A DNA stretch of 8,404 nt from NCBI GenBank assembly GCA_002695185.1, contig NZOF01000030.1:1-8404 (forward strand), given 5' to 3'. The position numbers were made by a program, and so were the translations under genes. The number at the start of each line of letters is the position of its first letter. The stretch's first letter is position 1. This document shows positions 1 through 6,786 of the stretch, piece after piece. The stretch comes from Erythrobacter sp. GTDB taxonomy: Bacteria > Pseudomonadota > Alphaproteobacteria > Sphingomonadales > Sphingomonadaceae. The notes beneath the pieces were generated by a model, which did no database searches, was not told where the DNA came from, and saw only the letters and a list, made by a program, of their open reading frames with translations.

Positions 1-544
1 CGAGACGATCGCGCCGGGCGACCGTGCTGGCGGCGGAATAGACGAAGTTTGCAACCCTGAACTGGAGGTGCGTCGGCGCCCCTTCCTGCGCGTCGGCGAC
101 GGCTTGCGCGAGCTCGAAGAAATGCGCGTGAAGGGGCTGGGACAGGTTCTCGAGCAACCATTGCGAGCGTTCGCTGTCGATCGTGATATCGCGCAAGAGA
201 AGCCGCGGCATTTCGGGGCGGTCGAGGAGAAAGGCGAGAAAGGCGCGCGCGGACATGTCGAACCGCTGCCTGGCGCTGGCAGTGCAGTCGTCACCAAGCG
301 CGCGTTCGAGGGCTTCGCGCAGGTCCGCTCCCGCTTGCGACACGATACTCTTCCACAGGCCGGCTTTGCCGCCGAAACGATAGGAAATCAGCGCGACATC
401 GACCCCCGCAGCATTGGCGATCTCACGCAATGAAGTAGCCTCGAAACCATGCGCGGCAAAGAGACGCAAGGCGACGCGCGCGATTGCTGCACTGGTGTCC
501 GTATCGGTTTCTCGGGGACGCCCCCGCCCGCGTCGTTCAGTCAT
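1..544 (-). CDS. TetR/AcrR-family transcriptional regulator (3' end outside window)
   Basis: The minus strand is open from an ATG at 544 to the left edge, giving 181 residues with the C-terminus missing. Residues about 17-64 form a TetR_N DNA-binding domain: a first helix (AAIARVALRLFAAHGF), then the helix-turn-helix TSLREIANAAGVDVALISYRF, followed by GGKAGLW, the usual YxFxxKxxL signature. The rest is a helical ligand-binding and dimerisation region too variable to assign a ligand. The start is supported by AAGGAG at 551-556, six bases before the ATG. TetR proteins are usually one-component repressors released by a small molecule. A palindromic operator and an overlapping promoter lie 20-60 bases upstream, so autorepression is likely. 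No divergent partner gene survives to its right, and the left neighbour is outside the window, so its target is unknown. The family call is secure; the specific role is not. Confidence 0.93.
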   Translation of the reverse strand, partial: MTERRGRGRPRETDTDTSAAIARVALRLFAAHGFEATSLREIANAAGVDVALISYRFGGKAGLWKSIVSQAGADLREALERALGDDCTASARQRFDMSARAFLAFLLDRPEMPRLLLRDITIDSERSQWLLENLSQPLHAHFFELAQAVADAQEGAPTHLQFRVANFVYSAASTVARRDRL

Positions 545-565
545 GCGCCGCTCCTTGTGCAGCGC

Positions 566-593
566 AACATACCCCCGCCGAGCTAAAATTCAA
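566..593 (-). promoter_or_regulatory. Candidate sigma70-type promoter of the tetR gene
   Basis: On the minus strand, TTGAAT (588-593) and TATGTT (566-571) are separated by 16 bases and resemble -35 and -10 boxes. Transcription would begin near 558-560, giving a very short leader that just includes the AAGGAG ribosome binding site. The -35 box is one arm of the palindrome at 587-606, so bound repressor would block polymerase. This rests only on motif fit; no experimental start site can be seen. Confidence 0.4.
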
Positions 594-606
594 TAGTTGT
601 TGAATT
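587..606. promoter_or_regulatory. Palindromic operator, probable TetR-family binding site
   Basis: This is a perfect inverted repeat, AATTCAA-TAGTTG-TTGAATT, with 7-bp arms and a 6-base spacer. It lies 42 bases upstream of the tetR start codon. The size and symmetry suit a TetR-family dimer, and it overlaps the candidate -35 box. Binding by the adjacent regulator is inferred from position and symmetry. Confidence 0.65.
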
Positions 607-926
607 AGGCGCAGGGGCTTCTCCATACCGGAGCGACCCGTTCTTTATATGTCGCTGCTTGCGATCAGTTCCAAGCAGCAGAATTGGTGCTTGTGGCCGC
701 CCAAACGCTCGCAAGTGCCTTTTTAGCGCAGAGACGTTCGCAATTCGCAACAATTGCCTAGCATCAGTCGCATGGAGATCTTGATTGTGATTGTGCAAAA
801 ATCTTAGTTTTTCGGCGCGCCGTAGCGCATTTGTTGGGCCGTCCAATGATCAAGGCGTTTGGGCGCCAACCCGCATCAGCTCCTTCGAGGTATTCGGGTC
901 GTCCTGCAGATCGAGATGCATTGCGA
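607..926. other. Interval with no convincing intact gene
   Basis: No frame here gives a recognisable protein with a good ribosome binding site. An 87-codon minus-strand frame at 583-846 runs across the tetR operator and has no family resemblance, so I do not call it. A short imperfect stem (AGCGAC at 632-637 with GTCGCT at 651-656) has a 13-base loop and no U-tract. The right end (about 850-926) may hold the out-of-frame continuation of the small membrane protein that follows. Any gene once divergent from tetR appears to be lost. Confidence 0.5.
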
Positions 927-1154
927 TCAGGACGGAGGTTCTGTCATGCCCGCTCGGTCTCGCGGTATACGCTCATATCCAAACAGCGCGAGGCCAATCA
1001 GGAAGAGAAGACCGACGACTGTTAAGATTAGCCTCCATGCGGTCTCCAACATCTTTAGTAAGGCGTCTCCGACCGATACGGGCGGCGAAAGCTTTCCAAT
1101 ATGAAACGGTCCATTCCAGACCAACCGGATGATTCTCTTAGCTGAATTATCCAT
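927..1154 (-). CDS. Hypothetical small single-pass membrane protein, possibly a frameshifted remnant
   Basis: The ATG at 1154 is preceded by AAGGGGGGGT, an acceptable ribosome binding site, and opens a 75-residue frame. I do not recognise a family. Residues about 39-60 (AWRLILTVVGLLFLIGLALFGY) form one clear hydrophobic helix, followed by a short polar tail. The N-terminal 38 residues are amphipathic and contain several lysines and arginines. A longer start at 1190 adds 12 residues but has no better signal. Beyond the stop at 927-929, another minus-strand frame stays open to 850-852 and reads as plausible protein (SVLIAMHLDLQDDPNTSKEL). The original gene may therefore have been longer and broken by an indel near 920-975. 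Function is unknown, and it could be non-functional. Confidence 0.42.
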   Translation of the reverse strand: MDNSAKRIIRLVWNGPFHIGKLSPPVSVGDALLKMLETAWRLILTVVGLLFLIGLALFGYERIPRDRAGMTEPPS

Positions 1155-1579
1155 ACCCCCCCTTGGCTGGGAGGAATAGCAAGTGGTCAAAGGTGCGCAA
1201 GGAAAAGGGCGCCAAGCGCGCGGGCTATAGGGGAGCGGTTATGGGAACCACCCGCCTTACGCGGGAAAAGTTCAATAAAAATAAGGGTAAATGGCGGAGC
1301 AGGAGGGATTCCTCCTGAAGCTGCATGTTGTTGTTGTTCAAAGATTTTAAACTTAGTACAGTTTCGTAATACCCCCAGCAATGCCCCCGTTTTTGTTCGG
1401 CGAGCCTCAAATAAACGTTCAGCGGAGAGGTTCTGTGTGCGATAGACAATAACAATCGCCGTCCGCATTGCGCCTTCATTTCGGACATTCAACTCGACTT
1501 CTATTCGACCCGAAAGCGGACAATCTCTTAAGCCACCCATGCTTAGCGGCGTTCTTCAAGGCTGCAGGCCGCGTGCGAG
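1155..1579. other. Non-coding or decayed interval
   Basis: No convincing gene is visible. The part around 1260-1400 is noticeably more AT-rich than the rest of the window. It contains a perfect 7-bp hairpin at 1300-1317, a weak 5-bp hairpin CCCGC-CTTAC-GCGGG at 1251-1265, and four GTT repeats at 1327-1338. Minus-strand frames through it (87 to 152 codons) have no recognisable domain; two of them run into the MFS remnant out of frame. It probably represents decayed sequence downstream of the MFS pseudogene. Confidence 0.5.
1300..1317. repeat. Short perfect inverted repeat (hairpin)
   Basis: CAGGAGG and CCTCCTG flank a GATT loop, making a 7-bp GC-rich stem. There is no T-run on either side, so it is not a standard intrinsic terminator. 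It lies in an AT-richer non-coding stretch. It could be a small structural element or chance. Confidence 0.4.
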
Positions 1580-1943
1580 CTACCAGAGCGCCATAATGCA
1601 CAGCGCAACGCCCAGAAGGCATCCGGCGGTGAACAGATACCCATCCAGCGCGCCGTCGAAGCCGGTGAGGAACTGCGCCCCGTAGATCGGTGCCGCAACG
1701 GCGGCGAATTTGGATATGAAGCTGGCGCACCCGCCACCGGTCGATCGGATGGAACTGGCGTAATGGTTGTTGGTGATCGAGATGCGGCATGGCCCGCCCC
1801 CACCAGCGTCGCGGAGGCGAACAGCATTGCCGCAACCTCCGTACCACTCGTGAAATAGCCGAAGGCGACCAGCAGGGTGAAGAGAATGGCGACCAGTGGT
1901 GCAGCAGCGATCCAGCCGGGTCCGCCCTTTTCAATGAACGCCA
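1580..1943 (-). pseudogene. MFS transporter remnant (C-terminal part, frameshifted)
   Basis: Two minus-strand frames join into one C-terminal half of a major facilitator superfamily permease. The first frame (from about 1943) reads IEKGGPGWIAAAPLVAILFT and continues through LLVAFGYFTSGTEVAAMLFASATLVGAGHAA. The second resumes at 1783 with ISITNNHYASSIRSTGGG, then SFISKFAAVAAPIYGAQFL, and ends in a hydrophobic helix with a TAG stop at 1580-1582. A one-base deletion near 1784-1785 (GCCGC|ATC) explains the switch. The pattern of a helix, a tight Gly/Arg-rich loop (SIRSTGGG) and a last two helices is typical of helices 9-12, as in aromatic-acid or sugar-acid permeases. The first eight or so helices are missing because an IS3 OrfA fragment abuts the gene at about 1943. 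It cannot make a transporter. The exact substrate class is unknown. Confidence 0.8.
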
Positions 1944-2092
1944 ACTTCAAGCCCGCCGAACATCGACTTCCACTTGTAGAACGTGGCCGAGCTGATCCCG
2001 TGACGGCGACACACTTCCGCCGTCGGCATCCCAGCCTCCTGCTCCTTCAATACCGCGGTGATCTGCTCTTCGCTGAACCTGCTTCGCTTCAT
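1931..2092 (-). pseudogene. Truncated IS3-family transposase OrfA
   Basis: An ATG at 2092 opens a 53-residue frame. Its first 50 residues match the start of IS3-family OrfA proteins (HTH_Tnp_1): MKRSRFSEEQ, then AEVCRRHGISSATFYKW, then FGGLEV. This is the helix-turn-helix that recognises the terminal repeats. In intact elements the protein continues with a leucine-zipper helix to roughly 90-100 residues and frameshifts into OrfB, the DDE catalytic part. Here the match stops after GLEV, three unrelated residues follow (GVH), and a TGA at 1931-1933 ends the frame inside MFS-derived sequence. There is no OrfB anywhere in the window, so the element cannot move by itself. The family call is strong; the subgroup is not certain. 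Confidence 0.88.
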
Positions 2093-2156
2093 TGTCGCCC
2101 GACTCCCTTGCGTTGGACTCTACCAAATACCGGTCACATTTCAGGGGAGCACATCA
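1943..2156 (-). mobile_element. Remnant of an IS3-family insertion sequence (left end only)
   Basis: The remnant covers the OrfA fragment plus about 64 bases of leader. The outer end is probably at 2153 or 2156. Read on the minus strand, sequence starting TGTGCTCCCCTGAAATGTG (or TGATGTGCTCCCC) has the terminal TG expected of IS3 ends. The inner limit, about 1943, is where OrfA similarity ends and MFS similarity begins. No matching right-end repeat is seen nearby, so no target-site duplication can be identified. The element end lies only about 105 bases upstream of the katE start. Confidence 0.7.
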
Positions 2157-2261
2157 CGATCCATTAACAATGGTTTAGATCCTTAATTATTCTTCATATT
2201 CGCAACCGAATCCCGCGTTCTTCGTTGGCTTTACGAATTCCAACCAGATCGGAGAATGCGC
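2157..2261 (+). promoter_or_regulatory. katE upstream region
   Basis: This AT-rich gap must hold the katE operon promoter unless transcription enters from the IS remnant. TTAACA (2164-2169) with ATTATT (2186-2191) at 16 bases is a weak sigma70-like pair. I looked for the alphaproteobacterial general-stress EcfG pattern (GGAAC, about 16-17 bases, CGTT) and did not find it. TTAAC-AATG-GTTTA at 2164-2177 is an imperfect inverted repeat. No clear OxyR site is recognisable by eye. Confidence 0.3.
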
Positions 2262-4355
2262 ATGTCGGACGAACTTAACCTGACCAAGGGCGGTGCCCCC
2301 CATCAAGAACCCAAGGGTAAAGATGATATCCTGACCACCGCGCAGGGCGCGCCGGTTGCCGATAACCAGAACTGGCTCAGCGCCGGTCCGCGCGGTCCGC
2401 AACTCCTGGAAGACCACGTCGCCCGCGAGAAGATCTTTCACTTCGATCATGAACGCATTCCCGAGCGCGTCGTCCACGCTCGCGGCTATGGCATTCACGG
2501 CACTTTCGAGCTGAAGAAGGCAATTCCCGAATATTCACACGCCGCGATCTTCAATAATGTCGGTGAGAAGACCCCTACTTTCACGCGTTTCTCTACCGTG
2601 GCCGGGAACAAGGGCTCACCCGATCTGGCGCGCGACGTCCGCGGCTTCGCGACGAAGTTCTATACGAAGGAAGGCAATTGGGATCTGGTCGGCAACAACA
2701 TCCCGGTGTTCTTCATCCAGGATGCGATCAAGTTCCCGGACCTGATCCACGCCGCCAAGCCCGCGCCGGATCGCGGTTTCCCCCAGGCACAGACCGCACA
2801 TGACAACTTCTGGGATTTCATCAGCCTGAGCCCGGAAAGCATGCACATGGTAATGTGGATCATGTCCGATCGCACCATTCCGCGCAGCTTCCGTTTCATG
2901 GAAGGTTTTGGGGTACATACCTTCCGCCTGATCAATGCGAAGGGCGAGGCGAAATTCGTCAAGTTCCACTGGAAGCCCAAGCAGGGTCTGCAATCAGTAA
3001 TCTGGAACGAGGCGCTGAAGATCAACGGTATGGACCCAGATTTCCATCGCCGCGATATGTGGGATTCGATCGAGGCGGGCGACTTCCCGCAGTGGGATCT
3101 GGGCATTCAGGTGTTCGATGAGGAATTCGCCGAGAGTTTCGAATTCGACGTGCTCGACGCGACCAAGATCATTCCCGAGGAACAGGTTCCGGTTGAAATC
3201 ATCGGCACGCTCACGCTCGATGCCAATGTCGACAATTTCTTTGCGGAAACCGAGCAGGTCGCCTTCTGCACACAGAACATCGTGCCCGGGATGGACTTCA
3301 GTGAGGATCCGCTGCTCCAGGGCCGCAATTTCTCCTATCTCGACACGCAGCTGAAGCGGCTGGGTGGCCCGAACTTCACGCATATCCCCATCAACGCGCC
3401 CAAGTGTCCGGTCCACAATTTCCAGCAGGATGGCCACATGGCTATGACCAACCCCAAGGGGCGGGCGAATTACGAACCTAACAGCTGGTCGGGCGATATG
3501 GACGACAACCGCGAACCGCGTGGCCCCCGCGCCAGTGCCGAGCATGGCTTCACCAGCTACGAAGCGCCGGTTACCGGGCCCAAGGTTCGGGTGCGCAGCG
3601 AGACCTTTGCCGATCACTACAGCCAGGCGCGCCAGTTCTACATCTCGCAGACCGCGATCGAGCAGACCCATATGGGCAATGCGCTGGTGTTCGAGCTTTC
3701 CAAGGTCGAGCGGATGGACATTCGCAAGAGGATGGTAAGCCATCTGCGCCACATCGACGATGGCCTTGCCAAGGTGGTTGCCGACGGCATCGGTCTGACC
3801 GAAATGCCTGAAAAGATCACCGCCGCGCGCAAGCCGATCGACGATCTGCCCGAAAGCCCGGCGCTGTCCATCCTCAAGAACGGACCGGACAGTTTCAAGG
3901 GCCGCAAGCTGGGCATTTATATCGCCGAAGGCGGTGATGCCGCAGTGGTGAAAGCGTTGAAGGACGCGGCCAAGGGCGCGGGTGCAATGGTCGAGATCAT
4001 CGCCCCGCATGTGGCAGGTGCGAAACTCTCCGACGGCGAGATGATGGAAGCCGACCAGAAGATTGATGGCGGCCCCTCGGTGGTTTACGACGCCGTGGCG
4101 CTAGTGATGGGTGAGAAGGCCGCCGAGAATTTCGGCAAGGACAAGCCCAGCATCGACTTCGTCAACGACGCCTTCGCCCACGCCAAGTTCATTGCTTACG
4201 TCCCCGAGACGATGGCGCTGCTCGAAGGCGCCGGTGTGGCAAAGCGGATGGACGACGGCTTCGTCGAACTGGCCAAGCCCGATGCCGCCAAGGATTTCAT
4301 CAGTCGCTGCGCAAAGCTGCGCTTCTGGGATCGCGAAGAGGTAAAGAAGGATTGA
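2262..4355 (+). CDS. katE: Large-subunit (clade 2) heme catalase, HPII/KatE type
   Basis: The product converts hydrogen peroxide to water and oxygen in the cytoplasm. At 697 residues it is long, as for E. coli HPII (753), and unlike the roughly 480-residue small-subunit enzymes. Motifs, numbered from the chosen start: [15 protein letters not shown] with catalytic His72; [21 protein letters not shown] (110-129); DLVGNN with the active-site Asn (about 145); proximal heme signature RNFSYLDTQ (355-363) with heme-ligand Tyr359. The segment from about 545 to the end is the DJ-1/GATase-like C-terminal domain typical of this clade. An ATG at 2256 is also possible, but GGAG at 2251-2254 sits seven bases before the ATG at 2262 and only one before 2256, so 2262 is preferred. 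At the position equivalent to HPII His392, which is crosslinked to the heme Tyr, this protein has Cys336. It is the first gene of an operon with the two genes that follow. Confidence 0.97.
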   Translation: MSDELNLTKGGAPHQEPKGKDDILTTAQGAPVADNQNWLSAGPRGPQLLEDHVAREKIFHFDHERIPERVVHARGYGIHGTFELKKAIPEYSHAAIFNNVGEKTPTFTRFSTVAGNKGSPDLARDVRGFATKFYTKEGNWDLVGNNIPVFFIQDAIKFPDLIHAAKPAPDRGFPQAQTAHDNFWDFISLSPESMHMVMWIMSDRTIPRSFRFMEGFGVHTFRLINAKGEAKFVKFHWKPKQGLQSVIWNEALKINGMDPDFHRRDMWDSIEAGDFPQWDLGIQVFDEEFAESFEFDVLDATKIIPEEQVPVEIIGTLTLDANVDNFFAETEQVAFCTQNIVPGMDFSEDPLLQGRNFSYLDTQLKRLGGPNFTHIPINAPKCPVHNFQQDGHMAMTNPKGRANYEPNSWSGDMDDNREPRGPRASAEHGFTSYEAPVTGPKVRVRSETFADHYSQARQFYISQTAIEQTHMGNALVFELSKVERMDIRKRMVSHLRHIDDGLAKVVADGIGLTEMPEKITAARKPIDDLPESPALSILKNGPDSFKGRKLGIYIAEGGDAAVVKALKDAAKGAGAMVEIIAPHVAGAKLSDGEMMEADQKIDGGPSVVYDAVALVMGEKAAENFGKDKPSIDFVNDAFAHAKFIAYVPETMALLEGAGVAKRMDDGFVELAKPDAAKDFISRCAKLRFWDREEVKKD

Positions 4356-4364
4356 GGACAGACC

Positions 4365-5015
4365 ATGACCAATGACAAGCAACTCGGCCTGGCTGGCACC
4401 GTTGCCGGCCTCGGCCTTGCGATCGGGGGGCTGGCCTTCGGCGCCTTCCTGTCGCAGCGGCGCAAGGGGGGCGATGACGATGCCCCCTTCTACACCCGCA
4501 AAAGCCCCGATAGCGACAATGCGGTGCTCGGGCGCACGGTTACAATCCGCAAGCCGCGCGCCGAACTCTATGCCTTCTGGCGCGATTTCGGCAATCTTCC
4601 AAGGTTCATGGAGAATGTCGAGACGATCCGGAAAGAGGGCGACCACCGCGTTTGGCTGATCAAGGCTCCCGCCGGACAGACGGTCGAGATCAAGACTGAG
4701 GTCTGCGAGGATGTCGAAGGCAAACGCATCGCCTGGCGCTCGGTCGAAGGCTCGGACATCGAGACGCGCGGCAGCGTTGAATTCGCTGACGCACCGGGCG
4801 ATCGCGGAACCCGCGTTTCGCTGGTGATGTCCTACGATCCGCCCGCCGGAAACCTCGGCCGTGCCATTGCCAAGCTGTTCCAGCGCGAGCCGGAAGTGCA
4901 GGCGCGCCACGATCTCAAGCGCTTCAAGGGGCTGATGGAAACCGGCGAGATCGCTACCTCCGCCCACCGCAAGGAAAATACCCGCGCTGCCAAGCAGCAG
5001 GAGAAGGAAACATGA
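4365..5015 (+). CDS. Membrane-anchored SRPBCC-family protein (COG5637-like)
   Basis: This is a 216-residue protein. Residues about 7-30 are a Gly/Ala/Leu-rich hydrophobic helix (LGLAGTVAGLGLAIGGLAFG) followed by QRRK, so it is probably anchored with the C-terminal domain in the cytoplasm. From about 57 to 192 it matches the START/polyketide-cyclase-like SRPBCC fold: TVTIRKPRAELYAFWRDFGN, LPRFMENVETI, IAWRSVEGSDIETRGSVEF, YDPPAGNLGRAIAKLF, and the end DLKRFKGLMETGEI. SRPBCC domains bind hydrophobic ligands in a deep cavity; no ligand is known for this branch. The tail (about 199-216) is charged and probably disordered. Its ribosome binding site GAGG (4354-4357) overlaps the katE stop codon, and its own stop overlaps the next start, so the three genes are translationally linked. 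Family call is strong; function is unknown. Confidence 0.9.
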   Translation: MTNDKQLGLAGTVAGLGLAIGGLAFGAFLSQRRKGGDDDAPFYTRKSPDSDNAVLGRTVTIRKPRAELYAFWRDFGNLPRFMENVETIRKEGDHRVWLIKAPAGQTVEIKTEVCEDVEGKRIAWRSVEGSDIETRGSVEFADAPGDRGTRVSLVMSYDPPAGNLGRAIAKLFQREPEVQARHDLKRFKGLMETGEIATSAHRKENTRAAKQQEKET

Positions 5016-6205
5016 GAGCCCTTACCTGGCACGGGACGCACGACGTCCGGGTCGACACCGTCGACGATCCCGAAATCATCAATTCGCGGGATGCGATCAT
5101 CGAGGTTACCTCCACCGCGATCTGCGGCAGCGACCTCCACCTATACGACGGGGTTATCCCCGGCGTCCTTCCCGGCGACGTGCTGGGCCATGAATTCATG
5201 GGCCGCGTGGTCGAAACCGGCAGCGACAGCACGCTCAAGAAGGGCCAGCGCGTCGTGGTGCCCTTCACCATCAGCTGCGGCGGCTGCTTCCATTGCCAGA
5301 TCCAGCAGTTCTCGGCCTGCGAAAATTCCAATCCGGCAGAAAAGCAGGATATGTCAGCCAAGCTCTACGGCCATTCCATGGCGGCACTGTTCGGATACTC
5401 ACATATGACCGGCGGCTATTCGGGCGGTCAGGCGGAATATGTCCGCGTCCCCTATTCCGATGTCGGCCCGATCGTGATCCCCGACCATCTTGATGATGAC
5501 AAGGTGCTGTTTCTATCCGACATCCTGCCCACCGGCTGGATGGCAGCAGAAAATGCCGAGATCCAGCCCGACGATACCGTCGCGGTCTGGGGCTGTGGCC
5601 CGGTCGGCCTGTTCGCAATCCAGTCCGCGATCGTGATGGGCGCAAGCAAGGTGATCGCCATCGATCATTATCCCAACCGCCTCGCGCTGGCCAAACAGCT
5701 TGGCGCCGAGGTCATCGATTTCCGCAAGACGAACGTCCGCGAAGCGCTGATGGAAATGTCAGGCGGGATTGGTGTCGACGCGGTGATCGATGCCGTCGGG
5801 ATGGAAAGCCACGGTTTCGCGATCGACAATATGGTTGATGTCGTGAAGCAGAAGGTCGGCATGGGTGCCGATCGCGCCAGTGCGCTAAAGCAGGCGATCC
5901 TTGCGGTCCGGCCCGGTGGCCGCGTTTCCATACCCGGCGTCTATGGCGGGATGACCGACAAATTCCCACTGGGTGCGCTGATGGAGAAAGGTCTCCAGAT
6001 CCGCAGCGGCCAGACCCATGTTCAGCGCTACACCAAGGATTTGCTCGAGAAGATCGAAGACGGCACGCTCGACACCACCTTCCTGATCTCGCATCGCCTC
6101 CCGCTCGAGGATGCAGCCCGCGGCTACGAATGTTTCCGCACCGAGCAAGACAGCTGGACCAAGGTGGTGCTCAAGCCGGGTATGGACATGCCTGCGGCGA
6201 ACTAG
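5012..6205 (+). CDS. Zinc-dependent alcohol dehydrogenase (formaldehyde-dehydrogenase-like MDR)
   Basis: This 397-residue medium-chain dehydrogenase oxidises an alcohol or aldehyde adduct with NAD. Catalytic zinc ligands are Cys38 (ICGSDLH) and His60-Glu61 (GHEFMG). The structural zinc lobe Cys89, Cys92, Cys95 and Cys103 is complete. The Rossmann motif is GCGPVG (194-199), with Asp218 at the end of beta-2 (VIAIDHY), which favours NAD over NADP. The insert around 108-136 and the overall length suit the glutathione-dependent formaldehyde dehydrogenase-related branch, but the true substrate cannot be read. The ATG at 5012 overlaps the upstream stop (ATGA) and has AGGAG at 4999-5003. In this operon with catalase it suggests detoxification during oxidative or aldehyde stress. 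Its TAG stop shares two bases with the stop of the convergent methyltransferase. Confidence 0.93.
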   Translation: MRALTWHGTHDVRVDTVDDPEIINSRDAIIEVTSTAICGSDLHLYDGVIPGVLPGDVLGHEFMGRVVETGSDSTLKKGQRVVVPFTISCGGCFHCQIQQFSACENSNPAEKQDMSAKLYGHSMAALFGYSHMTGGYSGGQAEYVRVPYSDVGPIVIPDHLDDDKVLFLSDILPTGWMAAENAEIQPDDTVAVWGCGPVGLFAIQSAIVMGASKVIAIDHYPNRLALAKQLGAEVIDFRKTNVREALMEMSGGIGVDAVIDAVGMESHGFAIDNMVDVVKQKVGMGADRASALKQAILAVRPGGRVSIPGVYGGMTDKFPLGALMEKGLQIRSGQTHVQRYTKDLLEKIEDGTLDTTFLISHRLPLEDAARGYECFRTEQDSWTKVVLKPGMDMPAAN

Positions 6206-6786
6206 TCGCCGGGCGTCCGCTCGAGCAGATCGAGCCGGTAGAACTCCTCGCGCCGCGCTTTGGCCACTTGCCAGGGCGCGGCGTCGAGAAACAGTTTGAC
6301 CGCTGTGTCACCATCGACCGGTAAATCGTTTTGGCCGATCCAGTTGACCAGCAGACACAGCCCGTTCCCGGTCACGCTTTCATGGGCAAGCTGCGAGACC
6401 TGGAGAATTTCCCCGGCGCTGAGAAAATAGAGAACTTCGGACAGGATCACCGCGTCGAACTGCCCCTTCGGCCAATAGTCGGGCACTTCGGCAGCAATGA
6501 ATTCGACACTGTTGAACCGATGTAGCCTCCTGGCCGCCAGCTCGATCGCCTTTGTCGAGACATCCAGCGCCACTATCGAACTGGCAAGTTCCGCCAGGCG
6601 TTCGGTCAGCGCCCCTCCCGCGCAGCCCACTTCCAGCATCCGTGCAAAGCGCCGTTTGCCCAGTGCGGCGAGCACAGCCTTCCGCTTACCGCGTTCATAG
6701 TCGCTGGTGTCGATGTCCCAGGGGTCGGGATTTTCGGCAAACAACTGGTCGAAGCGTGCCCGCCGCTCGCTGGGTGCCTCAGTCAC
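6202..6786 (-). CDS. Class I SAM-dependent methyltransferase, NodS-like
   Basis: This is a 194-residue Rossmann-fold methyltransferase. Motif I is LEVGCAGGALTERLA (51-65), the acidic end of beta-2 is Asp75 (IVALDVS), and the motif after beta-4 is FDAVILSEVLYFLS (110-123). The N-terminal FDQLFAENPDPWDIDTSDYER is characteristic of the NodS-like group, whose founding member N-methylates a deacetylated chitooligosaccharide. That makes a sugar- or amine-linked acceptor reasonable, but it is not shown. The GTG start at 6786 lies eight bases inside the end of the PIG-L gene, and GGAG about ten bases upstream gives a modest ribosome binding site. It is the last gene of the minus-strand set. No terminator fits after the stop because the convergent dehydrogenase ends in the same CTAG. 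Confidence 0.9.
   Translation of the reverse strand: MTEAPSERRARFDQLFAENPDPWDIDTSDYERGKRKAVLAALGKRRFARMLEVGCAGGALTERLAELASSIVALDVSTKAIELAARRLHRFNSVEFIAAEVPDYWPKGQFDAVILSEVLYFLSAGEILQVSQLAHESVTGNGLCLLVNWIGQNDLPVDGDTAVKLFLDAAPWQVAKARREEFYRLDLLERTPGD

Noticed and set aside
68..433. Plus-strand open frame of 121 codons
   Set aside because: It is the antisense shadow of the TetR gene, which has a clear helix-turn-helix and ribosome binding site on the minus strand.
583..846. Minus-strand 87-codon open frame ending in the tetR operator
   Set aside because: No family resemblance, no good ribosome binding site, and it overlaps the operator palindrome.
1300..1317. Intrinsic terminator
   Set aside because: The stem is good but no T-run follows on either strand.
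1187..1540. Minus-strand 117-codon open frame
   Set aside because: No recognisable domain or start signal; its composition changes along its length and it crosses the hairpin and GTT repeats.
2157..2261. EcfG general-stress promoter upstream of katE
   Set aside because: No GGAAC followed at 16-17 bases by CGTT is present.
2994..4010. Minus-strand 338-codon open frame inside katE
   Set aside because: The plus strand codes for an unmistakable catalase across this whole span; long antisense frames are common in GC-rich genes.
4101..4967. Minus-strand 288-codon open frame
   Set aside because: It spans the end of katE and most of the SRPBCC gene, both well supported on the plus strand.
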